A stretch of DNA of 47,310 nucleotides from Pleomorphomonas sp. (GCA_030603685.1 JAUVXG010000013.1:1-47310); one strand, 5' to 3'; numbered from the stretch's first letter, positions 23,780-33,685 are shown. Program-made: numbers and translations. The notes: generated by a model from the sequence alone, not told the origin.

Positions 23780-24865
23780 ATGCCCGGAATGCCCATCCGC
23801 GTGCTCATCGTCGACGACAGCGCCCTGATACGCGACATGCTCACCAGTGTCCTCGCCCGCGACCCCGGCATAGAGGTGGTGGGCACCGCGGCCGATCCGT
23901 TCGCCGCGCGCGATGCGATCAAGCGTCTCAATCCGGATGTGCTGACGCTCGATGTCGAAATGCCCGGCATGAACGGCATCTCCTTTCTCGAGAAGCTGAT
24001 GGCTCTGCGCCCGATGCCGGTGGTGATGGTATCGACACTGACCCAGGCCGGCGCCTTCAGCACCCTTCGTGCCCTCGAGATCGGCGCCATCGATGTCGTC
24101 GGCAAACCCAGCAAGGCCTCCGAACTCGACAAGATCGCCGCCGAGCTCACCGACAAGATCAAGGTCGCCGCGGCGGCGAATGTCGGCGCCCATCGCACGA
24201 CGCCGGAGAGAGTGCCGGAGAAGACACCGGGCCGCTTGTCCACCTTGCCGCCGCCGGTCGGCTGCTCGCGCACCGGCACGGTGATCGGCATCGGCGCCTC
24301 GACCGGCGGTGTCGAAGCCATCCGTGCCGTGCTGACCGGACTGCCGGCTCAGATGCCGCCGATCCTGATCGTCCAGCACATGCCCGGCCAGTTCACCGGT
24401 TCGTTCGCCAGCCGGCTCGACGGTCTTTGCGCGTTGCGCGTGAAGGAAGCCGAGGATCGCGAGGTTCTGCGGCCCGGCACGGTCTATATCGGGCCGGGCG
24501 GACGGCAGTTCGAACTCGGTCACGCCGGCCCCAACCTTACCTGCCGCCTCGGCGGCGAGGAGCGCGTGTCCGGGCACGCACCCTCGGTCGACGTGCTTTT
24601 CCGCTCGATGGCCCGCGTCTGCCCGATCAACAGCCTGGGCATCATCCTGACCGGCATGGGGCGCGACGGCGCCTCCGGCCTTCTCGACATTCGGCTCGGC
24701 GGTGGCCGGACCATCGGCCAGAACGAGTCGACGTCGGTGGTTTACGGCACGCCGCGTGCCGCCTTCGAGATCGGCGCCGTGGAACGGCAGCTGCCGCTTC
24801 ACGGCATCGCCCCCTATCTCAGCGCGACCTTCTCGCCGGAGACGGCCGAGACGGCGCATGCCTGA
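23780..24865 (+). CDS. cheB: CheB, receptor methylesterase/response regulator
   Basis: CheB removes methyl groups from receptors when phosphorylated by CheA. The 361-residue product has an N-terminal receiver (D12/D13 in IVDDSALIRDM and phospho-acceptor D58 in LTLDVEMPGMNG), a linker (about 130-165), and a C-terminal methylesterase domain with the catalytic triad S174 (IGASTGGVEAI), H200 (VQHMPGQFTGSFA) and D296 (GMGRDGASG). Their spacing is the same as in E. coli CheB (164, 190, 286), shifted by ten. It is the last gene of the che operon and converges on the gamma-CA gene with a 20-bp gap. Confidence 0.97.
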   Translation: MPGMPIRVLIVDDSALIRDMLTSVLARDPGIEVVGTAADPFAARDAIKRLNPDVLTLDVEMPGMNGISFLEKLMALRPMPVVMVSTLTQAGAFSTLRALEIGAIDVVGKPSKASELDKIAAELTDKIKVAAAANVGAHRTTPERVPEKTPGRLSTLPPPVGCSRTGTVIGIGASTGGVEAIRAVLTGLPAQMPPILIVQHMPGQFTGSFASRLDGLCALRVKEAEDREVLRPGTVYIGPGGRQFELGHAGPNLTCRLGGEERVSGHAPSVDVLFRSMARVCPINSLGIILTGMGRDGASGLLDIRLGGGRTIGQNESTSVVYGTPRAAFEIGAVERQLPLHGIAPYLSATFSPETAETAHA

Positions 24866-24885
24866 CCGAGGCGAGGCGGGCCGGC

Positions 24886-25419
24886 TCAGTCGGCGGTCTT
24901 GCGGCAGCCCGCCTTGAAGCGCTTGAAGTTGGCGGCATAGTTTTCGGCCGACCGACGCAGTTTCTCGATCGCCGATGCATCAAGCGCCCGCACGGCCCGT
25001 GCCGGGGCGCCGACAATGAGAGACCCGTCCGGAAACTCCTTGCCTTCGGTAACGAGCGCATTGGCGCCGACAAGGCTGTTGGCGCCGATCTTCGCGCCAT
25101 TGAGAATGGTGGCGCCCATTCCGACCAGCACGTTGTCGCCCAATGTGCAGGAATGGACGATCGCCTGGTGGCCGATGGTGCAACCTTCGCCGATGGTCAG
25201 GGGAAAGCCGGGATCGGTGTGCAACGTCGCTCCCTCCTGGATGTTGGTCCGGGCGCCGACGACGATGGGCTCGTTGTCGCCGCGGATTACCGCCCCGAAC
25301 CAGATGCCCACCTCGGAACCGAGCTTCACGCGACCGATCACGTGGGCGTCGGGGGCAACCCAATAGTCGCCGTCTTCGGGCAGTTCGGGGGCGATTCCGT
25401 CGAGTTCGTAGATCGGCAT
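24886..25419 (-). CDS. Gamma-carbonic anhydrase-like left-handed beta-helix protein
   Basis: A 177-residue LbetaH hexapeptide-repeat protein of the gamma-carbonic anhydrase/YrdA/PaaY group. Repeats run from APDAHVIGRVKLGSEVGIW to VGANALVTEGKEF, with a C-terminal helix. The three metal-binding histidines are present: H67 (TLHTDPG), H84 and H89 (IGHQAIVHS). The RGDNEPIVVGARTNIQEG block is typical. Many members are of unknown activity, so carbonic anhydrase function is not certain. Divergent from miaB across 249 bp that hold no gene; that gap includes a 7-bp hairpin (25623-25629 with 25640-25646) without T run. Confidence 0.9.
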   Translation of the reverse strand: MPIYELDGIAPELPEDGDYWVAPDAHVIGRVKLGSEVGIWFGAVIRGDNEPIVVGARTNIQEGATLHTDPGFPLTIGEGCTIGHQAIVHSCTLGDNVLVGMGATILNGAKIGANSLVGANALVTEGKEFPDGSLIVGAPARAVRALDASAIEKLRRSAENYAANFKRFKAGCRKTAD

Positions 25420-25668
25420 GAGAGAGTTCCCGGGCGGTGATGATCAGGCATTCCGGATTACTTGTAAGGCCCGATCGCCAGCGATCAAGTCGGAGCAGGA
25501 CGTGGACCGGCAGCTAATCGTTCCAGCTTCAAGAAAGCTCGGCCGGCCAATCAGCACGCGAATTTGTTGGAAAACCGCCTTTCGCCGCTCCCCAAAATGC
25601 ACTAGATGCCGTTATCTTTGACGGGACGGTTCCGATCGGCCGTCCCCCATGAGGGAAAGCGAGCAACG

Positions 25669-27084
25669 GTGACGGATAAGAAGTCTGTCTTCATCAAGAC
25701 CTACGGCTGCCAGATGAACGTCTACGACAGCGACCGCATGTCGGACACGCTGGCGCCGCTCGGATACGCAACCGCAGACAGCCCCGAGACTGCCGACCTC
25801 GTCATCCTGAACACCTGCCACATCCGCGAAAAGGCGGCCGAGAAGGTCTACTCCGAGCTGGGACGGCTGCGCGTCCTGAAGGCGGAACGTGCCGCCGAAG
25901 GACGCGAGACGCTGGTCGCCGTCGCCGGCTGCGTCGCCCAGGCGGAAGGCGAGGAAATCATCGCCCGCGCCCCGGTGGTCGACATGGTGTTCGGACCGCA
26001 GACCTATCACCGCCTGCCGGAACTGATCGAACGGGTTCGCGCCGGCGAACGGCCGGCGGCCACCGAAGGCAAGGCGCCGGCCCGACCGAAGGTGGTGGAG
26101 ACCGAGTTCCCGCCGGAGGACAAGTTCGACCATTTGGCAGCGCCCTCCGAAGCAGCCGTTCGCTCGCGTGGCGTGACGGCCTTCCTCACCGTGCAGGAAG
26201 GCTGCGACAAGTTCTGCACTTTCTGTGTCGTGCCTTACACGCGCGGTTCGGAAGCGTCGCGCCCGGTCGAGAGAATCGTCGACGAGGCAAGGACCCTGGT
26301 AGCGGCCGGCGTGCGCGAAATCACCCTCCTCGGCCAGAACGTCAACGCCTATCACGGCGTGGATGAAGAGGGCCGAACGGTTGGCCTCGCGGGCCTGCTC
26401 GCGCGCCTGTCGGAGCTGCCCCGTCTTGCCCGCATCCGTTACACGACCAGCCACCCGCGCGATCTCGACGACGCACTGATCGCCGCCCATGGCGACAACT
26501 CCAAGCTGATGCCTTACCTGCACCTTCCCGTGCAGTCGGGCTCGGACCGCATTCTCGCGGCCATGAACCGCCGCCACACCGCCGCGGAGTACGTCGCGCT
26601 CATCGAACGAATCCGATCGGCACGGCCGGACATGGCGATATCGGGCGATTTCATCGTCGGCTTCCCGGGCGAGACCGAGGAAGACTTCGCCGCCACCATG
26701 GAGATCGTCCGCACCGTCGATTATGCCGCCTGCTTCTCCTTCAAGTACTCGCCGCGTCCCGGCACGCCGGCGGCTGGTCTTGCCGATCAGGTCCCGGAAG
26801 CGGTGAAGAGCGAGCGCCTGCACCGGCTGCAGGCGCTGCTCGAGGAGCAGCAGAAAGCATTCGCCGAGCGCCTTGTCGGGCGGACCTTGCCGGTACTGTT
26901 CGAGAAGACCGGGCGCCTTCCCGGCCAGATCGTCGGACGATCGCCATATCTTCAGCCGGTGGCCGTCATGGCGCCGTCGTCACTCATTGGCGAGATTGCC
27001 GACGTGACCATCGAGGCGACCGGCGGACACAGTCTGATCGGCCGGCTCGAAGGCGAGCCCGTACCGGCCCGACGGTCGGCATGA
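25669..27084 (+). CDS. miaB: tRNA-2-methylthio-N6-dimethylallyladenosine synthase MiaB
   Basis: A radical SAM enzyme that adds a methylthio group to i6A37 of tRNA. In the 471-residue product the N-terminal MTTase domain has the cluster cysteines C14 (TYGCQMN), C50 (NTCHIREKA) and C88 (AGCVAQ). The radical SAM cluster is C179-x3-C183-x2-C186 ([16 protein letters not shown]). [20 protein letters not shown] and the C-terminal TRAM domain follow. GTG 25669 is preferred because the family begins just before [17 protein letters not shown] 25606 is in frame but its 21 extra residues are not conserved. First gene of the conserved miaB-phoH-ybeY-corC-lnt series. Confidence 0.96.
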   Translation: MTDKKSVFIKTYGCQMNVYDSDRMSDTLAPLGYATADSPETADLVILNTCHIREKAAEKVYSELGRLRVLKAERAAEGRETLVAVAGCVAQAEGEEIIARAPVVDMVFGPQTYHRLPELIERVRAGERPAATEGKAPARPKVVETEFPPEDKFDHLAAPSEAAVRSRGVTAFLTVQEGCDKFCTFCVVPYTRGSEASRPVERIVDEARTLVAAGVREITLLGQNVNAYHGVDEEGRTVGLAGLLARLSELPRLARIRYTTSHPRDLDDALIAAHGDNSKLMPYLHLPVQSGSDRILAAMNRRHTAAEYVALIERIRSARPDMAISGDFIVGFPGETEEDFAATMEIVRTVDYAACFSFKYSPRPGTPAAGLADQVPEAVKSERLHRLQALLEEQQKAFAERLVGRTLPVLFEKTGRLPGQIVGRSPYLQPVAVMAPSSLIGEIADVTIEATGGHSLIGRLEGEPVPARRSA

Positions 27085-27145
27085 GGCCGTCGGGACACGC
27101 ACCGACCATGCCGTCGCGACTGTCGCGACCTATCCGGGGAACGCC

Positions 27146-28162
27146 ATGACCTATGCGTCCGACCTCACTCATCTGGTGCTGGTCTTTGAGGATAACCGGT
27201 TGATCGGCCCGCTCTACGGTCAGTTCGACCAGCATCTGGCATTGATCGAGCAGAAGCTCGGTGTCGACGCCACGGCGCGCGGCAATCAGGTGACGATTAG
27301 AGGATCGCACGAAGCGGCCAGCCGCGCCCGCGACGTGCTGGAGGCGCTCTATGGCCGTCTCCAGGCCGGTCAGACCATCACCTCGGCCGATGTCGAGGGG
27401 GCGGTCCGCATGGCGCTGGCGGTCGGCGACCAGCTTCCGTTGCCGACGATGGACGCCGGCTCGCGGCTTCAGCTCGCCGCCATCTCCACGCGCCGCAAGA
27501 CGGTCGTCGCCCGCAACCCGGCGCAGGACGCCTACATTCGCGCCATGGACCGCTCGACCCTGGTGTTCGGTCTTGGACCCGCCGGTACCGGCAAGACCTA
27601 CCTCGCCGTAGCGCACGCAGCCGCGCTGCTTGAGCGCGGCGAGGTGGCACGGCTCGTGCTGTCGCGACCGGCAGTGGAAGCCGGCGAACGGCTCGGTTTC
27701 CTGCCGGGCGACATGCGCGAGAAGATCGATCCTTACCTTCGTCCGCTCTACGACGCCCTTTATGACATGATGCCGCCCGAGCGTGTCGAGCGTGCCCTCA
27801 CTTCGGGCGCCATCGAGATCGCGCCGCTCGCCTTCATGCGCGGTCGCACGCTGGCCAACGCCGCCGTCATCCTCGACGAGGCGCAAACCCCCACGTCGAT
27901 GCAGATGAAGATGTTTCTCACCCGCCTCGGCGACGGCTCGAAGATGATCGTCACCGGCGACCCCAGCCAGATTGACCTGCCGGCCGGACAAGTCTCCGGC
28001 CTGGTCGAGGCGAGCCGCATTCTCACCGACACGCCCGGCGTCGTGCAGGTCCGCTTCAGCCACGAGGACGTGGTGCGCCATGAGCTGGTGGCGCGCATCG
28101 TCAAGGCTTACGATGACGACAGCCGGGAGCGGCTCGCCGCCGCCCGTGGAGAGAAGGCATGA
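27146..28162 (+). CDS. phoH: PhoH-family ATPase (PhoL/YbeZ type)
   Basis: A cytoplasmic P-loop ATPase of 338 residues in the PhoH/YbeZ group, linked to YbeY and RNA metabolism. A KH-like N-terminal part (about 15-90, with GNQVTIRGSHEAASRARDVL) precedes Walker A GPAGTGKT (144-151), the PAVEAGERLGFLPGDMREKI block and Walker B VILDEAQTPTSMQMKMFLTR, ending with VTGDPSQIDLP. The more usual DEAQNT is DEAQTPT here. GGGGAA lies about 6 bases before the ATG. It overlaps ybeY by four bases (ATGA), a pairing seen widely in bacteria. Confidence 0.94.
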   Translation: MTYASDLTHLVLVFEDNRLIGPLYGQFDQHLALIEQKLGVDATARGNQVTIRGSHEAASRARDVLEALYGRLQAGQTITSADVEGAVRMALAVGDQLPLPTMDAGSRLQLAAISTRRKTVVARNPAQDAYIRAMDRSTLVFGLGPAGTGKTYLAVAHAAALLERGEVARLVLSRPAVEAGERLGFLPGDMREKIDPYLRPLYDALYDMMPPERVERALTSGAIEIAPLAFMRGRTLANAAVILDEAQTPTSMQMKMFLTRLGDGSKMIVTGDPSQIDLPAGQVSGLVEASRILTDTPGVVQVRFSHEDVVRHELVARIVKAYDDDSRERLAAARGEKA

Positions 28163-28659
28163 GCGTGATCGCCGTCGATATCCTCGCCAACAGCCCGCTA
28201 TGGGGTACGGCCGAGGATTGGCGCGCCGATGTCGAAGCTGCCGTCGCCATGGCGGCGGCGGCGGCCGACGCCGAGATTGCCGACGACGCGGAACTGTCGC
28301 TCCTGCTCACCGACGATGCCGCGATCCGGGCGCTCAACCGCGATCACCGTGGCATGGACAAGCCGACCAACGTGCTGTCCTTCCCGCAGGACGATCCGGA
28401 GGCGGATGCCTACGGCCCCCTTCTTGGCGATATCGCCGTGGCCCATGAGACGGTGGCGCGCGAAGCGGTCGAAGAAGACATTTCCTTTCGGGACCATTTC
28501 CTGCACATGATCGTGCATGGATTCCTGCATCTCGTCGGTTATGATCACATGAACGACGACGAAGCCGAGGAGATGGAGGGCCTTGAAACGGCCATTCTCG
28601 CCCGGCTCGGCATCGCCAACCCCTATGCCGACGCGCCGATGGGCGGCGCCGGCCGCTGA
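28159..28659 (+). CDS. ybeY: Endoribonuclease YbeY
   Basis: YbeY is a zinc-dependent RNase for 16S rRNA 3' maturation and ribosome quality control. The 166-residue product has the metal site HGFLHLVGYDH with H120, H124 and H130, preceded by the conserved NRDHRGMDKPTNVLSFP. It starts at ATGA on the phoH stop, and its C-terminal extension (AEEMEGLETAILARLGIANPY) is usual for alphaproteobacteria. In Sinorhizobium the orthologue affects many small-RNA phenotypes. Confidence 0.96.
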   Translation: MSVIAVDILANSPLWGTAEDWRADVEAAVAMAAAAADAEIADDAELSLLLTDDAAIRALNRDHRGMDKPTNVLSFPQDDPEADAYGPLLGDIAVAHETVAREAVEEDISFRDHFLHMIVHGFLHLVGYDHMNDDEAEEMEGLETAILARLGIANPYADAPMGGAGR

Positions 28660-28725
28660 GGGACGGCATTATCGGGGCGTCCGCCAGCGGCCGGGAGGGC
28701 CGGCGGGCGGCGCGGAAGAAGGACA

Positions 28726-29757
28726 ATGAGCGACAGCGACAGTCATAGTACGGGCAGTCAGAATATGGCCGCGGCGGCCCAACCGGGCGTCTCGGCCGAG
28801 GGTGGAACGGGTTCCGGATCGAGCTGGCTGGCGCGCTTGCGCGAGGCCTTCGGCTTCAAGACCTCGGCAACTCTCCGGCAGAACCTCGAAGAAGCGCTGA
28901 GCCAGGAGGATGCGCTCGACGCCGCCTTCTCGCCCGAGGAACGGACGCTGATCCGAAACATCCTTCGTCTCAGGGAAACGCGCGTCGCCGACGTCATGGT
29001 TCCCCGGGCCGACATCGCCGCCGTCGACGCCGACACAACGCTGGCCGAGCTGCTCGGACTGTTCGAAGCGTCCGGCCACTCGCGCATGCCGGTCTACCGC
29101 GAGACGCTCGACGACGCCATCGGCATGGTCCACATCAAGGATCTCATCACCCACATCACCGGCAAGGCGCGGAGCGATGCGACCGCCGAGGCGGACGACA
29201 GTCGGCTCGATGTCGGCAAGGTCGACCTCGGCATCACGCTCGAAGCGGCGAAGCTCGTACGCGCCGTGCTGTTCGTGCCGCCGTCCATGCCCGCCACCGA
29301 CCTCCTGCAGAAGATGCAGGCTACCCACATCCAGATGGCGCTGGTCATCGACGAGTATGGTGGTACCGACGGCATCGTCTCCATCGAGGACGTGGTCGAG
29401 ACCATCGTCGGCGAGATCGATGACGAGCACGACGACGAGGACGGCCCGCTGGTCAAGACGGTACAGGACGGCGTCTATCTCGCCGACGCCCGCGCCGATC
29501 TCGACGATGTCAGGGCGACGATCGGCCCGAGCTTCTCCTTTGCGGACTACGACGAAGACGTCGACACGCTCGGCGGCCTGCTGTTCGCCGCCCTTGGCCG
29601 GATTCCGGTGCGCGGCGAAGTGATCGTCTCCGACGACCTGCCCGGCTGGGAGGTCGAAGTGCTCGATGCCGATCCACGCCGCATCAAGACGGTGCGCCTC
29701 TTTGCGCGTCCCGACGAGCCGGCACAAACGGTCGAGTCTTCCGAAGTCGGGGCCTGA
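28726..29757 (+). CDS. corC: CorC/HlyC-type CBS-domain protein
   Basis: A 343-residue soluble member of the hemolysin C/CorC family. After a low-complexity N-terminus (about 1-35) it has a CBS pair (about 80-205, starting at VADVMVPRADIAAVD and including SGHSRMPVYRETLDDAIGMVHI and MALVIDEYGGTDGIVSIEDV) and the C-terminal CorC_HlyC domain (about 235-315, DTLGGLLFAALGRIPVRGEV). Members are linked to Mg/Co homeostasis and to envelope function; the exact role is unproven. Despite the name there is no evidence for hemolysis. GAAGGA precedes the ATG. It lies between ybeY and lnt, its usual place. Confidence 0.9.
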   Translation: MSDSDSHSTGSQNMAAAAQPGVSAEGGTGSGSSWLARLREAFGFKTSATLRQNLEEALSQEDALDAAFSPEERTLIRNILRLRETRVADVMVPRADIAAVDADTTLAELLGLFEASGHSRMPVYRETLDDAIGMVHIKDLITHITGKARSDATAEADDSRLDVGKVDLGITLEAAKLVRAVLFVPPSMPATDLLQKMQATHIQMALVIDEYGGTDGIVSIEDVVETIVGEIDDEHDDEDGPLVKTVQDGVYLADARADLDDVRATIGPSFSFADYDEDVDTLGGLLFAALGRIPVRGEVIVSDDLPGWEVEVLDADPRRIKTVRLFARPDEPAQTVESSEVGA

Positions 29758-29820
29758 AGGATTTCCTCCGCGTCCGATTGCTGCATCGACCACTGAACCT
29801 GCCTCGTGCATCGAACGTTG

Positions 29821-29846
29821 CCGGAAGTCGCCAAAGCGACTTCCGG
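29821..29846 (+). terminator. Stem-loop between corC and lnt, possible terminator
   Basis: Eleven perfect base pairs (29821-29831 with 29836-29846) around loop CAAA in the 173-bp corC-lnt gap. No T run follows, so it may be a processing or stability element rather than a true intrinsic terminator. Confidence 0.4.
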
Positions 29847-29930
29847 TGATCGTCCGGCATTCCCTCTCCGACGACGACCGGCTATTGCTTCGGACGCAAC
29901 GACCGATTCGCCGGCGAGGGAAGAGGCGCG

Positions 29931-31553
29931 ATGTTTGATACCTTTGCCCATCGGCTCCTGCTCCTCTGGGGGTGGCCGCGACGTTTTGCCGCCCTCGCGG
30001 CCGGCGCGCTCTCCGCGCTGGCCCTGGCGCCCGTGCATGCCGCGCCGATCCTGTTCCTCACGTTGCCGGCTCTGGTACTCCTCATCGACGGTGCGGTCGT
30101 GGCGGGACCGCGCGGCATCCGCCGGCTGCGGCCTGCCGCCGTCACCGGCTGGTGGTTCGGCTTCGGCTATTTCCTCGCCGGTCTCCACTGGGTGGGGATC
30201 GCCTTCTTCGCCGAGGGGCGGTCGGCTCTCATCCCGCTGATGCCACTCGCCGTCGTGGGGCTTGCCGCCGGCCTTGCCCTGTTCACCGCCTTTGGCGCCC
30301 TCGTGGCCCGTCTCCTATGGAGCGATGGCCCGACACGCATCTTCGCGCTGGCCTTCGGACTTGGCGTCTCCGAATGGCTGCGCGGACACGTGCTGACCGG
30401 CTTTCCCTGGAACCTCTTCGGACAGGCTGTCGCCTTCACCGACGTGACCGCGCAAGCTGCGAGCGTGGTTGGCGTCTATGGGCTGACGTTCGCCGGCATC
30501 GCCGTGTTTGCCACTCCGGCTCTCCTCGTCGATGAACCAGGGCGCCGGCCCTGGCTGCGGCGCCTGACCCTCGCATCGGTCCTGGCGCTCGTGGTGGCCG
30601 ACCTCGGTTGGGGCTTCTACAGGCTTTCGAACGCAGCGCCAGCGGGCGAGGCGGTGATGGCCGACGCCCGCATTCGCATCGTGCAACCGAACATCGATCA
30701 AGCCGTCAAGTGGTCCCCCGACAAGAGACAGGAGGCGCTCGACAAGTTGACGACGCTCTCCGACCGGCGAACCGATCCCGAAACGCTCGGCGCCATGTCG
30801 TTTTCCGAGATCATCTGGCCGGAAACGGCCTTGCCCTTTTTCCTGACCGAGGAACCGGAAGCGCTCGCCCGCATTGCCGACCTGCTGTCGCCGGGCACGA
30901 TCCTGCTTACCGGTGCGCCGCGCATCGAGCCGGCCGAGGCCGAGGGGGGACGGCGATACTACAACTCGCTGTTCGCCATAGACGACACCGGCGCCATCCG
31001 CGCCGCCTACGACAAGGTGCACCTCGTTCCCTTCGGCGAGTACATGCCACTCGAAACCCTGGTGCGCCGGTTGGGCGTCGGCGAACTGTTTCGCGGCATC
31101 GGCGGGTTTTCGCCCGGCCCTCATCGCAATCTCATAGCGCTTGCCGGCCACCCGTCCTTTTCGGCGCTGATCTGCTACGAAGCGATCTTCCCTGGCGCCA
31201 TTCTACCGGAAGGCGGGCGTCCCGATTACTTCGTCAACATCACCAACGACGGCTGGTTCGGCCACAGCGCCGGTCCATATCAGCACCTCGACGCCGCCCG
31301 CCTGCGGACTATCGAGGAAGGCATACCGATGGTCCGCGCTGCGAATACCGGCGTATCGGCAATCATCGATGCCTTCGGCCGGCTGGTTGCAAGTTTACCA
31401 CTCGGCGAGGACGGCGTGCTCGACGGTTTTGTCCCATCTGAGCGACCCAAGTCTTACTTTCAACAAAGCGGGTCGACGTTTCTCTTGATATTTAGCGTCT
31501 TTTTCATCTTGTTGTCGCTTCTCGGAAAGGGAAACCGTAGATCCGGGAGTTGA
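29931..31553 (+). CDS. lnt: Apolipoprotein N-acyltransferase Lnt
   Basis: Lnt N-acylates the terminal cysteine of lipoproteins in the inner membrane. The 540-residue product has about seven or eight membrane helices in residues 10-230, then a periplasmic nitrilase-like domain with the catalytic triad E298 (IIWPETALPFFL), K362 (YDKVHLVPFGEYMPLE) and C415 (LICYEAIFPG), followed by NITNDGWFGHSAGPYQHLDA, and a C-terminal membrane helix (TFLLIFSVFFILLSLL). Its stop lies within a promoter-like TTGACA for the next gene. Confidence 0.97.
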   Translation: MFDTFAHRLLLLWGWPRRFAALAAGALSALALAPVHAAPILFLTLPALVLLIDGAVVAGPRGIRRLRPAAVTGWWFGFGYFLAGLHWVGIAFFAEGRSALIPLMPLAVVGLAAGLALFTAFGALVARLLWSDGPTRIFALAFGLGVSEWLRGHVLTGFPWNLFGQAVAFTDVTAQAASVVGVYGLTFAGIAVFATPALLVDEPGRRPWLRRLTLASVLALVVADLGWGFYRLSNAAPAGEAVMADARIRIVQPNIDQAVKWSPDKRQEALDKLTTLSDRRTDPETLGAMSFSEIIWPETALPFFLTEEPEALARIADLLSPGTILLTGAPRIEPAEAEGGRRYYNSLFAIDDTGAIRAAYDKVHLVPFGEYMPLETLVRRLGVGELFRGIGGFSPGPHRNLIALAGHPSFSALICYEAIFPGAILPEGGRPDYFVNITNDGWFGHSAGPYQHLDAARLRTIEEGIPMVRAANTGVSAIIDAFGRLVASLPLGEDGVLDGFVPSERPKSYFQQSGSTFLLIFSVFFILLSLLGKGNRRSGS

Positions 31554-31578
31554 CAACTTCTCGTTCAGAGACAACAAT
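31550..31578 (+). promoter_or_regulatory. Sigma70-type promoter for the XRE regulator gene
   Basis: TTGACA (31550-31555), a 17-base spacer and AACAAT (31573-31578). The -35 box overlaps the lnt stop codon. Transcription would start near 31585, leaving a leader of about 115 bases before ATG 31700. Confidence 0.55.
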
Positions 31579-31699
31579 CTCAGCGCGCAACGATCCCTTT
31601 GTGGTTCGTTTGCCAAGAATGGGCCGCAAGACAAAAAATAAAGACCGCGCCTTGCGAGCCTCATCGGTAACCGCGGAACAAACCGCAGACGAGACCAAC

Positions 31700-32113
31700 A
31701 TGGCCAGCAAAAAGTCCCCCAATCCCATCGATGTGCACGTCGGCAGCCGCGTCAGGCTTCGCCGCATGATGCTTGGAATGAGTCAGGAAAAACTGGGCGA
31801 AGCGCTCGGGATCACTTTCCAGCAGATCCAGAAATACGAGAAGGGCACCAACCGGGTCGGCGCCAGCCGCCTCCAGCACATTGCGACCGTCCTCAAGGTG
31901 CCGGTGTCGTTCTTCTTCGAAGATGCTCCGGGTACGCCGGAGGAGGCCGCCGGATTCGCCGAGACTCCCAGCCATTCCTACGTCGTCGACTTCCTGTCGT
32001 CGACCGAGGGCCTGTCGCTCAACAAGTCCTTCGTGCGCATCAAGGACGCCCGTGTTCGTCGGCGCATCGTTGATCTCGTGCAAACTCTGGCTGCCGAGGA
32101 CGGCGAGGCCTGA
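31700..32113 (+). CDS. XRE-family transcriptional regulator (PhrR/PraR-like)
   Basis: A 137-residue helix-turn-helix regulator. The Cro/C1-type domain is about 14-68: VGSRVRLRRMMLGMSQEKLG, then GITFQQIQKYEKGTNRVGAS and LQHIATVLKVPVSFFF. The C-terminal half (VDFLSSTEGLSLNKSFVRIKD and VRRRIVDLVQTLA) is typical of the short rhizobial regulators that sit just before metK, which include PhrR/PraR-type proteins linked to acid response, biofilm and quorum control. That link is by family and synteny and is not proven here. ATG 31700 matches the usual start; an in-frame ATG at 31619 would add 27 residues. It has its own promoter and a strong terminator, so it is probably a single-gene transcript. Confidence 0.88.
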   Translation: MASKKSPNPIDVHVGSRVRLRRMMLGMSQEKLGEALGITFQQIQKYEKGTNRVGASRLQHIATVLKVPVSFFFEDAPGTPEEAAGFAETPSHSYVVDFLSSTEGLSLNKSFVRIKDARVRRRIVDLVQTLAAEDGEA

Positions 32114-32134
32114 GCAGTCGGGTTTCTAGCTCTG

Positions 32135-32178
32135 ACGGATTGTCTCGATGCCGGTCGAGACAATCCGTTTTGCTTTTT
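32135..32178 (+). terminator. Strong rho-independent terminator after the XRE gene
   Basis: A perfect 14-bp stem (32135-32148 with 32155-32168) with a 6-base loop, followed by TTTGCTTTTT. It separates the regulator gene from metK. Confidence 0.9.
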
Positions 32179-32182
32179 GACC

Positions 32183-32409
32183 GTCCTCGTTTCATCGGAA
32201 ACGAGGACGCCGAGCGCTCCCTCGCAACGAACGGATTCCCGCTTGCCGTGGCACGGAACGCACGGCGCCGTGCAAACGCGCGCAAGCGAATGGGCCGAGC
32301 TTGCGCTTTTCCCGGAGGCTTGCGAAAAGAAGGCGCCGCGACGGACCATTCCCGCGGCGGACCAGTCTTCCGTCGACCGCGTCGACGTCTTCTTTGAGGG
32401 GTCAACCCT
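32183..32409 (+). promoter_or_regulatory. metK leader with competing hairpins and a terminator-like hairpin before the ribosome site
   Basis: Several structures can form. (a) An 11-bp perfect hairpin 32183-32193/32198-32208. (b) CGCAAGC at 32281-32287 can pair with either of two identical GCTTGCG copies (32299-32305 or 32318-32324), so the two forms exclude each other. (c) CTTTTC 32306-32311 pairs with GAAAAG 32324-32329. (d) A 7-bp hairpin 32371-32377/32381-32387 with a triloop is followed by TCTTCTTT (32388-32395). (e) AGGG of the Shine-Dalgarno (32397-32400) can pair with CCCT just before the ATG. It does not match any SAM riboswitch class I recognise. The promoter was not placed. Confidence 0.5.
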
Positions 32410-33585
<1,176 letters not shown>

Positions 33586-33609
33586 GGCGCGGAAATAGGC
33601 TAGACACCG

Positions 33610-33637
33610 CCCCGGCAGCTCGGCTGCCGGGGTTTTT
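33610..33637 (+). terminator. Rho-independent terminator of metK
   Basis: A perfect 10-bp GC stem (33610-33619 with 33623-33632), triloop TCG, then TTTTT (33633-33637), 25 bases past the metK stop. Confidence 0.92.
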
Positions 33638-33685
33638 CATTGCCGGGCGGTCGGACCGCCCGAGTTACGCATGCAACGGGCATCG

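Noticed and set aside
28726-29757. CorC-like gene as a hemolysin or virulence gene
   Set aside because: The HlyC-type name is historical; the domain set (CBS pair plus CorC_HlyC) is a housekeeping protein found next to ybeY in most Proteobacteria.
32177-32205. TTGACC as -35 box of a metK promoter
   Set aside because: No acceptable -10 box follows at 16-18 bases, and the -35 would overlap the T run of the upstream terminator.
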